The position numbers were made by a program, and so were the translations under genes. A stretch of DNA of 64,000 bases from Bog-473 sp963834405 (GTDB lineage: Bacteria > Actinomycetota > Acidimicrobiia > Acidimicrobiales > RAAP-2). A model generated the notes under the pieces. The model saw only the letters and a program-made list of their open reading frames with translations. It was not told where the DNA came from and made no database searches. The stretch is from the NCBI GenBank assembly GCA_963834405.1, contig CAWIBX010000005.1, forward strand, positions 992,001 through 1,056,000, written 5' to 3'. Positions 34,385 to 43,758 of this stretch are shown here, one piece after another. Positions within the stretch are counted from its first letter, which is position 1. The number at the start of each line of letters is the position of its first letter.

Positions 34385-35959
34385 CTACGTCGTCCGACGC
34401 GCCGGCTCCTGCGTCGCCATCGACTGATGCTCGGGCACCGGGTACACCGGCATGCGCGGGTCGATGTTGTAGAGCATCGGCGTGGTGCAGCCGAGGGCCG
34501 CCATGTTCGCCATCTGGTCGTCGGCCGTGCTGGGCAGCGTCGGCACCGACGTGTCCGGGGCCCGGCCCATGTGCAGCGCCGAGGTCAGGTCGCCCGAGAC
34601 CCGGCGGCGCCAGGCCGAGATGTTCGGAGCCCGCACCCCGAAGCGCGCCTCCAGAAAGCGGAGCTGCGACGTATGGTCGGCCACCTCGGAGGCGACGTGG
34701 CCGCCCCGGCTGAACGGCGACACGACCAGCATCGGCACCCGGAAGCCCATCCCCACCGGCCCGTGGATCCCCTTGGCATCGTGCGGCAGCGGTGATTCCG
34801 TCAGGTACTCGCCCTGCGTCCCCTTCGGCGCCACCGGAGGCGGCACGTGGTCGAAGAAGCCGTCGTTCTCGTCGTACATCACGAAGAGCACCGTCTTGGA
34901 CCACACCTTGGGGTTGGAGACCAGCGCCGCCACCAGCTGGCTGGTGAACCATTCGCCGAGGGCGGACGGCGAGGAAGGGTGCTCGTCGTAGCCGGCGGGC
35001 GGGAGGATCCAGCTGACCGCCGGCAGCTGACCGGACGCGACGTCGGCCGCGAAGTCGTGCGGATACGTCGGCAGGAACGCCTTCTGGTAGAGGGCGGACT
35101 GCGGGTTCCGGTACTGCGAGAAGAACGGGAGGATGGCGTCGGTCGCCAAAAGCCCGTTTTTCTCGAAGAACGCCGGTGCGTAAAGGGTGCCCGCGGGCGT
35201 GTACACCTTCCAGCTCACACCCGCGTCCTCCAGGACCTCGGGCATGGTGTCCCAGTGCACGCTGTAGACCGCGTCGGGGGAGGAGTCGGTGATGAGGACG
35301 GGACCGCCGGCATGCCCCGTCGGGTCGAGCGTGCCCGAGAGAGACATCAGACGGTTGGGATGGGTGGGCCCGAGCACCGAGCAGTGGTAGTTGTCGCAGA
35401 TCGTGAACGCATCGGCCAGCGCGTAGTAGAAGGGAAGGTCGCTCCGCTTGTAGTAGCCCATGGTGAGCACGCCGTGCTCGGGACCTTCGTATTCGGGGCG
35501 AACGTGCGTGGCGACGAAGGCGCTGTTGTCGCCCGGCCCTCGGCTGGCGTGCTCGCCGCCCCAGCTGTGGTCGAGGTCGTCGGTGCACTCGCCGATGCTC
35601 GATCCCGAGTCGAGATGGAACGGCAGCAGCGTGCGCTCCCGGCCACCCGGCCAGGCCTGCGCGAAGACGCCGAGGTGCCCCCGAGGGTGGTCGTCGAAGC
35701 CGCGCACGCCCGGGTAGGTGCCGAAGTAGTGGTCGAAGGAGCGGTTCTCCTGCATGAGGAAGACCACGTGCTCTATCGCGCCCAGGTCCGATCCCGCCGG
35801 CGGCGTCGAGGTCGCTTTGGCGATGGCCGCCGCCCCGGTTCCGGCCCGGCCCATCACGGCGGCCACCAACCCTGCGCCCCCCGCCGCAAGCGTCGCCCGC
35901 AGCAAGGTCCGCCGGTCGATCCGGGTCCGGTCCGGCATGCGTGGGTCCGGCACCGTCAT
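34385..35959 (-). CDS. Tat-exported phospholipase C-like phosphoesterase
   Basis: 524 aa from ATG 35959, which overlaps the upstream stop (ATGA). The twin-arginine signal is DRRTLLRATLAAGGAGLV. The PF04185 core starts HVVFLMQENRSFDHYFGTYPG, with later SVLGPTHPNRLMSLSG, VLFVMYDENDGFFDHVPPP and MLVVSPFSRGG, as in mycobacterial PlcA-C and acid phosphatase AcpA. It probably hydrolyses phospholipids or phosphate monoesters outside the cell. It is translationally coupled to an unknown secreted protein. Confidence 0.92.
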   Translation of the reverse strand: MTVPDPRMPDRTRIDRRTLLRATLAAGGAGLVAAVMGRAGTGAAAIAKATSTPPAGSDLGAIEHVVFLMQENRSFDHYFGTYPGVRGFDDHPRGHLGVFAQAWPGGRERTLLPFHLDSGSSIGECTDDLDHSWGGEHASRGPGDNSAFVATHVRPEYEGPEHGVLTMGYYKRSDLPFYYALADAFTICDNYHCSVLGPTHPNRLMSLSGTLDPTGHAGGPVLITDSSPDAVYSVHWDTMPEVLEDAGVSWKVYTPAGTLYAPAFFEKNGLLATDAILPFFSQYRNPQSALYQKAFLPTYPHDFAADVASGQLPAVSWILPPAGYDEHPSSPSALGEWFTSQLVAALVSNPKVWSKTVLFVMYDENDGFFDHVPPPVAPKGTQGEYLTESPLPHDAKGIHGPVGMGFRVPMLVVSPFSRGGHVASEVADHTSQLRFLEARFGVRAPNISAWRRRVSGDLTSALHMGRAPDTSVPTLPSTADDQMANMAALGCTTPMLYNIDPRMPVYPVPEHQSMATQEPARRTT

Positions 35960-36765
35960 GGGGCCGGGTTGTTGCTCGTGCCGTCGACCGAGAAGTCGCT
36001 CACGGTAAAGGACGCGCCGGGCCGGACGTGTCCGATGTACAAGCCCGTCTGCCCGCTTGTAGGTGCGCCCGGGGGCAGGTCCGCCTGTCCGCCCCAGACC
36101 GGGTCCCCCCAGGGGGGTCGAGTCATACCGCTCTCCCACACGACGAACTGCACGGTAGTCCCGAGGACACGCGCGCACATGTGCAGCGGGTAGGTTGCCG
36201 GGTGGGGTCGCAGGGGTGGGATCGTCGTCTGCCCGAAGAGCGTGAAGGCGATCGGTTTGCTCGAGTCCCACACGTCGAAGTCGAACACGTTGTGGACATA
36301 AAACGCGTAGTTCTCTATCACCGTGATACCCGTGATACCCGTGATGCGATTCGGCTTCGCCGCTTGGCTGATTCGTAGCGCGATGCCCGGTTGGCCCTTT
36401 CCGCCGTCGAAGGTCGCGCACGCCGAGGCGTCGGTCTCCACCGGGCTGATCGACGACCAGAAGAATTCACGATTGTTGGCCCCTGAAGTTGTCGGTGCGG
36501 TCACCGTGACCTTCCCGGGAGAAGGAACGGCGTAGTCGTAGGCGCTGCCGTCGGCTGTCACCTGGGCCCGGCACGCCGAGGCGATGGCCGTCGTTGCGCA
36601 GGATGAGTCGCCGCCCGTCGCCGCGTTCACTCTCACGGTCCGGGAGACCGGGGATGCGTTGGCGCTTCTGTCGGAGGCCGTCGTTTGCATCCCGCTCGTC
36701 CTCCATGCGACGGCCAGGACGGCGAGGACCAACACCGCCGCACCAGTCCAGACGCGCCGGCTCAC
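35956..36765 (-). CDS. Membrane-anchored or secreted hypothetical protein, beta-sandwich-like
   Basis: 269 aa from GTG 36765; the frame is open to GTG 36798 but that part has no ribosome-binding site and overlaps a duplicated remnant. A signal anchor (VWTGAAVLVLAVLAVAW) is followed by Thr/Ser-rich and beta-rich sequence with SPVETDASACATFDGG and C-terminal GLYIGHVRPGASFTVSDF, which looks lectin or laminin-G-like; I cannot name a family. A Gly-Ile-Thr triplet repeat (36321-36347) is inside. The stop overlaps the phospholipase start, so the two are coupled. Confidence 0.6.
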   Translation of the reverse strand: MSRRVWTGAAVLVLAVLAVAWRTSGMQTTASDRSANASPVSRTVRVNAATGGDSSCATTAIASACRAQVTADGSAYDYAVPSPGKVTVTAPTTSGANNREFFWSSISPVETDASACATFDGGKGQPGIALRISQAAKPNRITGITGITVIENYAFYVHNVFDFDVWDSSKPIAFTLFGQTTIPPLRPHPATYPLHMCARVLGTTVQFVVWESGMTRPPWGDPVWGGQADLPPGAPTSGQTGLYIGHVRPGASFTVSDFSVDGTSNNPAP

Positions 36766-36785
36766 GCAGCCTCGATCGTCCGCGC

Positions 36786-36848
36786 TGGGTCTCCCCACGC
36801 GGGGTACATCATTCCGTTCCCCATACGACGAACTGCACGGTAGTCCGG
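36786..36848 (-). pseudogene. Remnant duplicate of part of the preceding hypothetical gene
   Basis: The minus strand reads TTVQFVVW, a stop, and then PAWGDP out of step, closely matching TTVQFVVW...PPWGDP of the gene at 36101-36160. About 26 nt around GACTACCGTGCAGTTCGTCGT are nearly identical. It appears to be a partial, broken tandem copy. The 36849-36977 stretch beyond it holds nothing I recognise. Confidence 0.6.
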
Positions 36849-36977
36849 ATGGCCAGCGCGTTCGTTCAAGGGCTACGCCAAGGGCAGCGCCGGATCGTCA
36901 GCGGGGAATGCGTTGATGGTTGCCGACAAGCCTCAACGGTTTGAGCACCTAGGCGGCGCACCGTGGCACGGTTGGCG

Positions 36978-37678
36978 TCAGACGGCCGCTATCAGTTCCG
37001 GGTCGTTGTTGGCCACGTTGCCGACACGGTTGTCGACCTTGTGGTGCACCACCGTGCCCTTGGGCGGTGGGCGCAGCAGCGCGCGCAGCTCCTCGACGTC
37101 CTCGTTGGCCGGGTCGAGCCACAGGTCGAAGGTCGACGGGTCGAGAATGACGGGCATGCGGTCGTGGATGCCCTCCATATCCGCGCCGCCCCGTGCCGTG
37201 ATGATGCTGCAGCTGCGGATCAGCGGCACGTCGGGCGCGCTCTTGTCGCGCCAGCGCTCGGCCAGCCCGGCGAACGCCATGGGCGCGCCGTCGGCCACGC
37301 GAAGAAGTGCGGCTGCTTCTTGCCGCCGGCGCGGTGCCATTCGTAGAAGCCGTCGGCGGGCACGATGATGCGGCGCTCCTTGAACGCCTCGCGGAACGAC
37401 GCTTTGGACGCGACCGTCTCGCACCGCGCGTTGATGAGGCGGCTGGCCCCCTTGGAGTCCTTGGACCACCAGGGGATGAGGCCCCAGCGGAACGACATGA
37501 GCAGGCGGGTGGGCGCGCCGCCGTCGGGGTCGGGGCGGTCCCGGACACCGAGCACCGTGTCGGTGGGCGCGACGTTCCAGCTCGGGGTGTAGGTCTCGGC
37601 GGTCCCCTCGGCCAGCGTGGCCTGGAAGTAGCGGGCCACCCGGGCGGGCGGCGTATAGAGGGCGAAGCGTCCGCACAT
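36978..37678 (-). pseudogene. SRAP/YedK-type abasic-site protein, frameshifted
   Basis: MCGRF (Cys2 nucleophile) starts at 37678. The first frame runs through PSWNVAPTD, RLINARCETV and the catalytic Glu in GFYEW to KKQPHFF, then goes out of frame and would stop at 37220. The second frame continues as RVADGAPMAFAGLAERW, with the active-site His in GIHDRMPVIL, and ends at 36978. Inserting one C at about 37301 (TTC-CGC) restores a normal 234-codon gene with all catalytic residues. SRAP proteins crosslink to abasic sites in single-stranded DNA. It faces the SOS mutasome operon. This could be a real one-base deletion, recoding or a sequencing error. Confidence 0.82.
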
Positions 37679-37815
37679 GACGGCAGCATTGTGACGTACG
37701 GGTCCTCGGGATGTGACACCGCGGGCACTCTGAAGCCGCCGCGCGCCTCCCCTCGACGCTGATCCAGCGCTGACCTGGCTCTTTGCCTCCCCGAGCAAAC
37801 GGCACACGACCTCGG

Positions 37816-37821
37816 TAAGGT
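37816..37821 (+). promoter_or_regulatory. Putative -10 box (TAAGGT) of the imuA' operon
   Basis: TAAGGT ends 8 nt before the ATG at 37830, placing the transcription start at or beside the start codon (leaderless). The SOS box lies between the -10 and the first codons. Confidence 0.5.
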
Positions 37822-37822
37822 A

Positions 37823-37836
37823 CGAACATATGTTCG
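37823..37836. promoter_or_regulatory. LexA/SOS box overlapping the imuA' start codon
   Basis: CGAACATATGTTCG is a perfect 14-bp palindrome matching the Gram-positive/actinobacterial SOS consensus. Its right half contains the ATG at 37830. Bound LexA would cover the transcription start of imuA'. The SRAP gene starts 145 nt to the left and may respond to the same site. Confidence 0.9.
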
Positions 37837-38612
37837 CTTTTTCCACCGGAGCAGCGCCATCTCCACGTTCGAGGGAGCTCCCGGCCGGGCTGGCGGACCG
37901 GGTCCGGCCCACCACGCCGGTGGCCGGACGGACCCTGCCGGTCCCCCCGGCGCTGGCCCCTCTCTTCCCCGGCGGCGTCCTGCGCCGCGGGACGACGACC
38001 ACCGTGACGGGACAGCCGGGGCAGGGGGCCACCACCCTGGCCCTGGCGCTGCTGGCGGCGGCATCGGCGTCCGGGAGCTGGTGCGCCGCTACCGGGCTGG
38101 CCGACCCCGGGATGGTGGCGGTGGCCGGGCTCGGGCTCGACCTGCGCCGCGTCGTCTTCGTGCCCCACCCGGGGAACGAGTGGGCCGAGGCGGCGGGCGA
38201 CCTCCTTGCCGGTGTCGACGCCGTCCTCGTGCGCCCGCCCGGCCGGGCGCGGCTGACCGCGGCGCGCCATCTCGTCGCCAAGGCGCGCGATCGCCAGGCC
38301 GCGCTGGTCGTGTTGCTCGAGGGCGCCGGCGCCTGGCCGGTGGGCGGGGACCTGGCGCTGTCGGTCGGCGCGGTCGCCTGGGAGGGGGTCGGCCGCGGCC
38401 ACGGGCACCTGCAGGGTCGGCGGGCCGAGGTGCACGTCAGCGGACGGCGCGCCGCCGGCCGGGCCACCGAGTGCTCGCTGTGGCTCCCCGCCGGCTCGGG
38501 TGCTGTCGAGACCGATCCGGCCGAGACCGATCCGGCCGAGACCGAGGCGGATGCGGAGAAGGAGCCCGGGCCGATGTGGCCCGGGTCGGATGACGGGCCG
38601 GAGGCGGCCTGA
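37830..38612 (+). CDS. ImuA'-like RecA-fold protein of the SOS mutasome
   Basis: 260 aa. The start MFAFSTG lies inside the SOS box. A degenerate P-loop-like VTGQPGQGATTLALAL (about 59-74), then GLADPGMVAVAGLGLDL and VLVRPPG, follow the order of ImuA'/ImuA RecA-like proteins. The C-terminus has three 15-nt repeats encoding (A)ETDP and an acidic tail. ImuA' tethers ImuB and DnaE2 for error-prone lesion bypass. The stop is 8 nt before the imuB start, so it is an operon. Confidence 0.75.
   Translation: MFAFSTGAAPSPRSRELPAGLADRVRPTTPVAGRTLPVPPALAPLFPGGVLRRGTTTTVTGQPGQGATTLALALLAAASASGSWCAATGLADPGMVAVAGLGLDLRRVVFVPHPGNEWAEAAGDLLAGVDAVLVRPPGRARLTAARHLVAKARDRQAALVVLLEGAGAWPVGGDLALSVGAVAWEGVGRGHGHLQGRRAEVHVSGRRAAGRATECSLWLPAGSGAVETDPAETDPAETEADAEKEPGPMWPGSDDGPEAA
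38509..38545 (+). repeat. 15-nt tandem repeat near the imuA' 3' end
   Basis: GAGACCGATCCGGCC is present twice, plus a partial third copy, in frame, encoding ETDPA units shortly before the stop codon. Confidence 0.85.
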
Positions 38613-38620
38613 GTGAGGCA

Positions 38621-39782
38621 GTGGAGATATTGGAACGGCTTGTCGTCATCTGGTGTCACGAGCTCCTCGAGGAAGGGGCAAGGGGAGAGGAGGCGCGGCG
38701 CTTCGCCCGTGTCGTCGACCGGGCGGCCGAGCTGTGCCCGTGGGCCCATCCGGTCCGTCTCGGCGTGTGTGCCTTGCCCGCGCGGGCCGGCCCGCTTCTT
38801 CGGGGGTGAGGAGGCGGTGGTGTCCCGCCTGCTCCGGGCTGTGCGCACGGCGGCCGGCGAGGCGGCTGGCGAGACAGGTGAGGCCGGCGAGACCGCCGTC
38901 ACCGCCGGTGTGGCCGACGGGCTCTTCGCCGCCGAGCTGGCGGCGCGCGCCGCGCCCGAGGCGCGCGCGTCGCTGATCGTCCCGGCCGGCGCGACGGCCG
39001 AGTTCCTGGCGCCCTGGTCGGTCGCCACGCTGGGACGGCCCGACCTGGCGGTCACCTTGCAGCGGCTCGGGGTCACCACGCTCGGGCAGTTCGCCGCCCT
39101 CCCCGCGGCGAGCGTCTCGGATCGCTTCGGCGCGGACGCCGCCGTGTGCCACGCGGTGGCCCGGGGTGACAGCGGGGAGCTGGCCGGGCTGCGTGACCGC
39201 ACCATCGTCCGGCGCCTGCGGGTGGCCCGCGGCGAGGATCCCGACCGCGCGCCGGATGGGCCGCCCCCGCCGTCGCAGCCCGGCTTCTTCGGTGGCGCGT
39301 CGGAGGCCGACGCCCGGGCGGCGCGCGCGTTCGTGCGCGTGCAGGAGCGCCTGGGCATCGAGTCCGTGGTCATGGGCCGGGTACAGGGCGGGCGCGACCC
39401 GGCCGGCCAGTCGGTACTGGTTCCCTGGGGCAGCCCCGACACAGCCGCCGCCTCCGCCGGCGCGCCGTGGCCGGGCCGGTTGCCGCCGCCGGCGCCCACC
39501 GACGTGCTGCACGCACCGCCGCGGGCGGAGCTGGTCGACACCGACGGCGCCGCCGTGACGGTGACCGGGCGCGGGCTGCTCACCGCCGAGCTCGATCGCC
39601 TCTCGGTCGGCGGCGGTCCCTGGCAGATGGTGCTGGCGTGGGCGGGGCCGTGGCCGGTGACCGAGCGCTGGTGGTCCGTGCGCCGGCGCCGGGCCCGCCT
39701 GCAGGTGGTCACGGCCGACGGCGTGGCGCGCCTGTTGTGCACGGAGCGGGGGCAGTGGTGGATCGAGGCGCTCTATGACTGA
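38621..39782 (+). pseudogene. imuB: ImuB (Y-family polymerase-like mutasome subunit), frameshifted and N-terminally short
   Basis: From GTG 38621 the frame encodes ERLVVIWCHELLEEG, then RRFARVVDRAAELCP and RLGVCALPA. The homologous sequence GPARFFGGEEAV continues in another frame; the first frame stops at 38807. A net +1 shift (one extra or two lost bases in GCGCGGG near 38780-38786) explains it. The rest (VTTLGQFAALPAASVSDRFG; C-terminal WWSVRRRRARLQVVT) is normal ImuB to 39782. The reconstructed protein is about 387 aa, shorter than the roughly 500 aa I expect, and the usual 60-70 residues after the first strand appear absent. Confidence 0.75.
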
Positions 39783-39790
39783 GGTGCCCG

Positions 39791-42700
39791 GTGCCTGAGT
39801 ACGCCGAGCTGCACGCGCACTCGGACTTCAGCTTCCTCGACGGGAGCAGCGACCCCGAGGAGCTGGTGGCCGAGGCGTCCCGGCTGGGGCTGCGCGCGCT
39901 GGCGCTGACCGACCACCACGGCTTCTACGGCGTCGTGCGCTTCGCCGAGGCGGCACGCGCCTGCGGGCTGCCCACCGTCTTCGGCTCCGAGGTGACGCTC
40001 GCACCCGCGAGCCTGCGCACCGGCGAACCCGACCCCACCGGTGCGCACCTCGTCGTCCTCGCCCGCGACCCTGACGGCTACGCGCGGCTGTCCACCGTGC
40101 TGGCCGACGCGCATCTCGCCGGCGGGGAGAAGGGGAAGCCGGTCTTCCATCTCGACGCGCTGGCGCGCGCCGCAGGCGGGCACTGGCTGGTGCTCAGCGG
40201 CTGCCGGAAGGGAGCGGTCCCCGCCGCGTTGATGGATGCGGGACCTCGGGCGGCCTCCAAAGAAGTCGGGCGATTGGTGGAGGCGTTCGGACGCGACAAC
40301 GTCGCGTTGGAGCTGTGGGACCACGGGGACCCGGTCGATACAGCACGCAACGACGCCCTGGCGCGCCTGGCCGTGGAGTGGGGGGTCGACGCCGTCGCCA
40401 CCAACAACGTGCACTACGCCACGCCGGCCGGGTTCCGTCTCGCCACCACGCTGGCCGCCGTGCGGGCGCGCCGGCCGCTGGCCGAGCTCGAGGGCTGGCT
40501 GCCCCCGGCGCCGGCCGCCTGCCTGCGCTCCGCGGCCGAGCAGGCGCGGCGCTTCGCCCGCTGGCCCGGCCTGGTCGAGCGCGCCGCCGAGCTCGGACAG
40601 GCCTGCGCCTTCGACCTCCGCTTGGTGGCGCCGCGGCTGCCCGACTTCCCCGTGCCGGAGGGCATGGACGAGCAGGGCTACCTGTGCCAGCTCGTGCACG
40701 AGGGGGCGCTGGCCCGCTACGGGGCGCCCGAATGTGAGCGGGTGCCGGGGGCGTGGAAGCAGATCCGGCACGAGCTCGACGTCATCGGCCAGCTCGGCTT
40801 CGCCGGCTACTTCCTCATCGTCTGGGACATCGCACAGGTGTGCCAGCGGCTCGACATCTACTGCCAGGGGCGGGGGTCGGCCGCCAACTCCGCGGTGTGT
40901 TATGCGCTCGGCGTCACCAACGTCGACGCGGTCGACCTCGGGCTCTTGTTCGAGCGCTTCCTGTCGCCGGCGCGGGACGGGCCGCCGGACATCGACGTGG
41001 ACATCGAGTCGGAGCGGCGTGAAGAGGTGATCCAGTATGTGTACGAGCGCCACGGCCGGCGCCACGCCGCGCAGGTGGCCAACGTCATCACCTACCGGCC
41101 GCGCTCGGCGGTCCGCGACGTGGGCAAGGCGTTCGGGTTCTCGCAGGAGGAGGTAACGGCCTGGACGGCGGGCATCGACGCCGGGCACGGCCGCGGGGCG
41201 TCGTCGGCGGCGGCGGTGCACGAGGCGGGGGGTGGTGCGGGTGGTGCGGGTGGTGCGGTGCCGCCGCTGGTGACCGAGCTGGCGTCCGAAGTGCTCGACC
41301 GGCCGCGCCACCTGGGCATCCACTCCTGTGGGATGGTGCTGTGCGACCGGCCCGTCGTCGAGGTCTGCCCGGTGGAGTGGGGACGCATGCCGGGGCGCAC
41401 CGTGCTGCAGTGGGACAAGGACGACTGCGCCGCCATCGGACTGGTCAAGTTCGACCTGCTCGGGTTGGGCATGCTGGAGGCGCTGCACCGCATGGTCGAC
41501 CTCGTGCGCGACTTCTACGGGGTGCAGATCGACCTGGCCCAGCTACCCCAGGAGGACGCGGTCTACGACCTGCTGTGCGTGGCCGACACGGTCGGGGTCT
41601 TCCAGGTGGAGAGCCGGGCCCAGATGGGGACGCTGCCCCGGGTGGCGCCGCGCACCTTCTACGACATCGCGATAGAGGTGGCGTTGATCCGGCCGGGGCC
41701 GATTCAGGGGCACGCGGTCAACCCCTACATCCGGCGCCGGCGCGGCGAAGAGCCCGTCACGTACCTGCACCCGCTGCTCGAGCCGATCCTGGAGCGGACG
41801 CTCGGCGTCCCGCTGTTCCAGGAGCAGCTGATGGAGATGGCGGTCGCCATCGCCGGGTTCAGCGCGGCGGACGCCGACGAGCTGCGCCAGGCCATGGCGG
41901 CCAAGCGCTCGGCGGCGCGCATGGAGAAGATGCGGGTTCGTTTGTACGAGGGGATGGCGGCCCGTGGGGTGACCGGTGCGGTGGCGGACCAGGTGTTCGA
42001 GGCGCTGGCCGCGTTCGCCAATTTCGGCTTCCCCGAGTCGCACTCGGTGTCGTTCGCGTATCTGGTGTATTCGTCCGCCTGGTTGAAGCTGCACTACCCG
42101 GCGGCGTTCACCGCGGGGCTCTTGAACTCGCAGCCGATGGGCTTCTGGTCGCCCCAGTCGCTGGTGGCCGACGCCCGGCGCCACGGCGTCGAAGTGCGCC
42201 GCCCGCACGTGAACCGCTCGGCGGTGGGGGCGTCGCTGGAGGGGCCGCGGGGGGTGCCGCTGCTGCGGCTCGGCCTGGGGTCGGTGCGCGGGGTGGGGGA
42301 GGCGACGGCCGAGCGCATCGTGGCCGGGCGGGCGGATCGGCCCTGGGCCGGGGGCGAGGACCTGGTGCGCCGGGCCGGGGTGACCCAGGCCCAGCTCGAG
42401 ACGCTGGCGGCGGCGGGGGCGCTCGATCCCATGGGCGAGGAGATGACGGGGTCGGTGACGGCCATGCGGCGCCGCCTGCTGTGGGCGGCCGGTGCGGCCG
42501 CACAGGGCACGCCGGACCGCCTGCCTGGGATCGTGGTGGGAGCCGAGGCGCCGCCGCTGCCCGAACCGAGCCTGTACGACTCGGTGGGCGACGACCTGTG
42601 GGCGCTGGGGCTGGCGCCGGAGCGCACGGCCATGCACCTGGCCCGGGAGCGGCTCGAGGCGATGGGGGTGCTGACCGCCGTGGCCTTGGAGCACTGTGCC

Positions 42701-42981
42701 GACGGGGAGCGGGTGAGCGTGGCGGGGGCGGTGACGCACCGTCAGCACCCCGAGACGGCGGGGGCGCGGTCTTCGTGAACCTGGAGGACGAGACCGGCCA
42801 CGTCAACGTTGTCTTCTCCCGTGGGGCCTGGGCACGCTGGAAGCACGTGGCCCGGCACGCGCCGGTGTTGCTCATCCGGGGGCGGGTGCGCAAGGGACAG
42901 GGCGCCGTGAGCTTCGACGCCGAGCGGGTGGAGGCGCTCGGGGTGGGCGCGTCGGTGCCGGCGAGCCGGGACTTCCGTTGA
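39791..42981 (+). pseudogene. dnaE2: DnaE2 error-prone DNA polymerase III alpha subunit, frameshifted near the C-terminus
   Basis: GTG start 8 nt after imuB. The PHP domain (YAELHAHSDFSFLDG) is followed by the polymerase core with catalytic aspartates in PPDIDVDIES (about 400-404), HLGIHSCGM, and FPESHSVSFAYLVY. The frame runs 995 aa to a stop at 42778, but the OB-domain continues in another frame as AVFVNLEDETGHVNVVFSRG to 42981. Adding one G to the G-run at 42760-42764 joins them into a normal DnaE2 of about 1063 aa. The first 90% of the protein is intact, so it might still polymerise. A GGA repeat (41229-41260) encodes a glycine-alanine loop. Confidence 0.88.
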
Positions 42982-43047
42982 GGGATTTCTGGAGACCGGA
43001 TGCGGGCGTCAGGTGGCGAGAAGGATGTCGCCGGGGGTCGCTTCGAA

Positions 43048-43139
43048 GTGCATCGGGCCGCGACTTCTCAATTTGCCGGGTTACGAGAAGCCCTGGCTTC
43101 TCGTAACTACCCCAAACGAGAAGTCGAGCTCTCATGCAC
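43048..43139. other. Nested near-palindrome, possible structured RNA or cruciform element
   Basis: The core GTTACGAGAAGCC-CT-GGCTTCTCGTAAC (43080-43107) is a perfect 13-bp inverted repeat. It is extended by TTTG/CAAA (72-75 with 113-116), CGACTTCTC/GAGAAGTCG (61-69 with 118-126) and outer GTGCAT/ATGCAC (48-53 with 134-139). It occupies the 354-nt gap between dnaE2 and the EthD-like gene, where I see no other gene. It could be a structured RNA, a miniature transposon or a protein-binding site. Confidence 0.7.
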
Positions 43140-43335
43140 CCTGGAGGAATGCACCCGGAGGGTCCGGTCTGGTCCCTCGCTTTCCGGCGCCCTTTGGCGC
43201 CTTTCACCGGAAGGTCGGAGCCGGGGCCCCGTTCTCGACATGACAGTAAAAATCCCCCTACGGATTCGCCCCAGCCCGCCGCGGCACAACAGGCCGCGAC
43301 GGTGCTGTTCAGAGCCCAGACGACCAGGAGGATCG

Positions 43336-43758
43336 ATGATTCGCTTGAGCGTGCTGTACCCCGAGACGTACGGGGCCACCTTCGACCACGCCTACTACCG
43401 GGAGCACCACGTGCCGCTGGTCCTGAGGGCTTGGGGTCTCAGCCGGGCGGAGATCAACCGGGGGGTCGACGGGCCCTTCGAAGCGGCGGTACACCTCGAG
43501 TTCGAGAGCAGAGAGGCGATGCAAGCGGCGCTGGCGGGTGAGGCCACGGCCGAGGTGATGGCCGACATCGCCAACTACACCTCCATCTCGCCCGTCCTGC
43601 AGACGAGCGAGATGGAGGTGTCAGTTGACCGAGACCGCCAGGTTTGCGGTGACCCGCTCGGCGTGCCCGTCCGGGAGCACAAGCGCCAGCGAGCCGGTGT
43701 CGCTGTAGGTCCCGCCGCCCCCGCCGGGTGCGGCGAAGAACACACCGGGATCGGCTGA
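43336..43758 (+). CDS. EthD-domain protein with an unusual C-terminal extension
   Basis: 140 aa from ATG 43336 behind a perfect AGGAGG. The first 95 residues are EthD/ferredoxin-like (MIRLSVLYPETYG, YYREHHVPLVL, EFESREAMQAAL, NYTSISPVLQTSEMEV), where such proteins normally end. The remaining roughly 45 residues are Arg/Gly-rich and antisense to the surface-protein pseudogene. A one-base shift near 43622 would give a TGA right after MEVSV. EthD family members assist ring or ether degradation, or are of unknown function. Confidence 0.75.
   Translation: MIRLSVLYPETYGATFDHAYYREHHVPLVLRAWGLSRAEINRGVDGPFEAAVHLEFESREAMQAALAGEATAEVMADIANYTSISPVLQTSEMEVSVDRDRQVCGDPLGVPVREHKRQRAGVAVGPAAPAGCGEEHTGIG

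Noticed and set aside
37220..39742. 840-aa minus-strand frame across the mutasome genes
   Set aside because: Only the C-terminal 152 residues (SRAP N-terminal half) show conserved motifs; the rest is antisense to imuA' and imuB.
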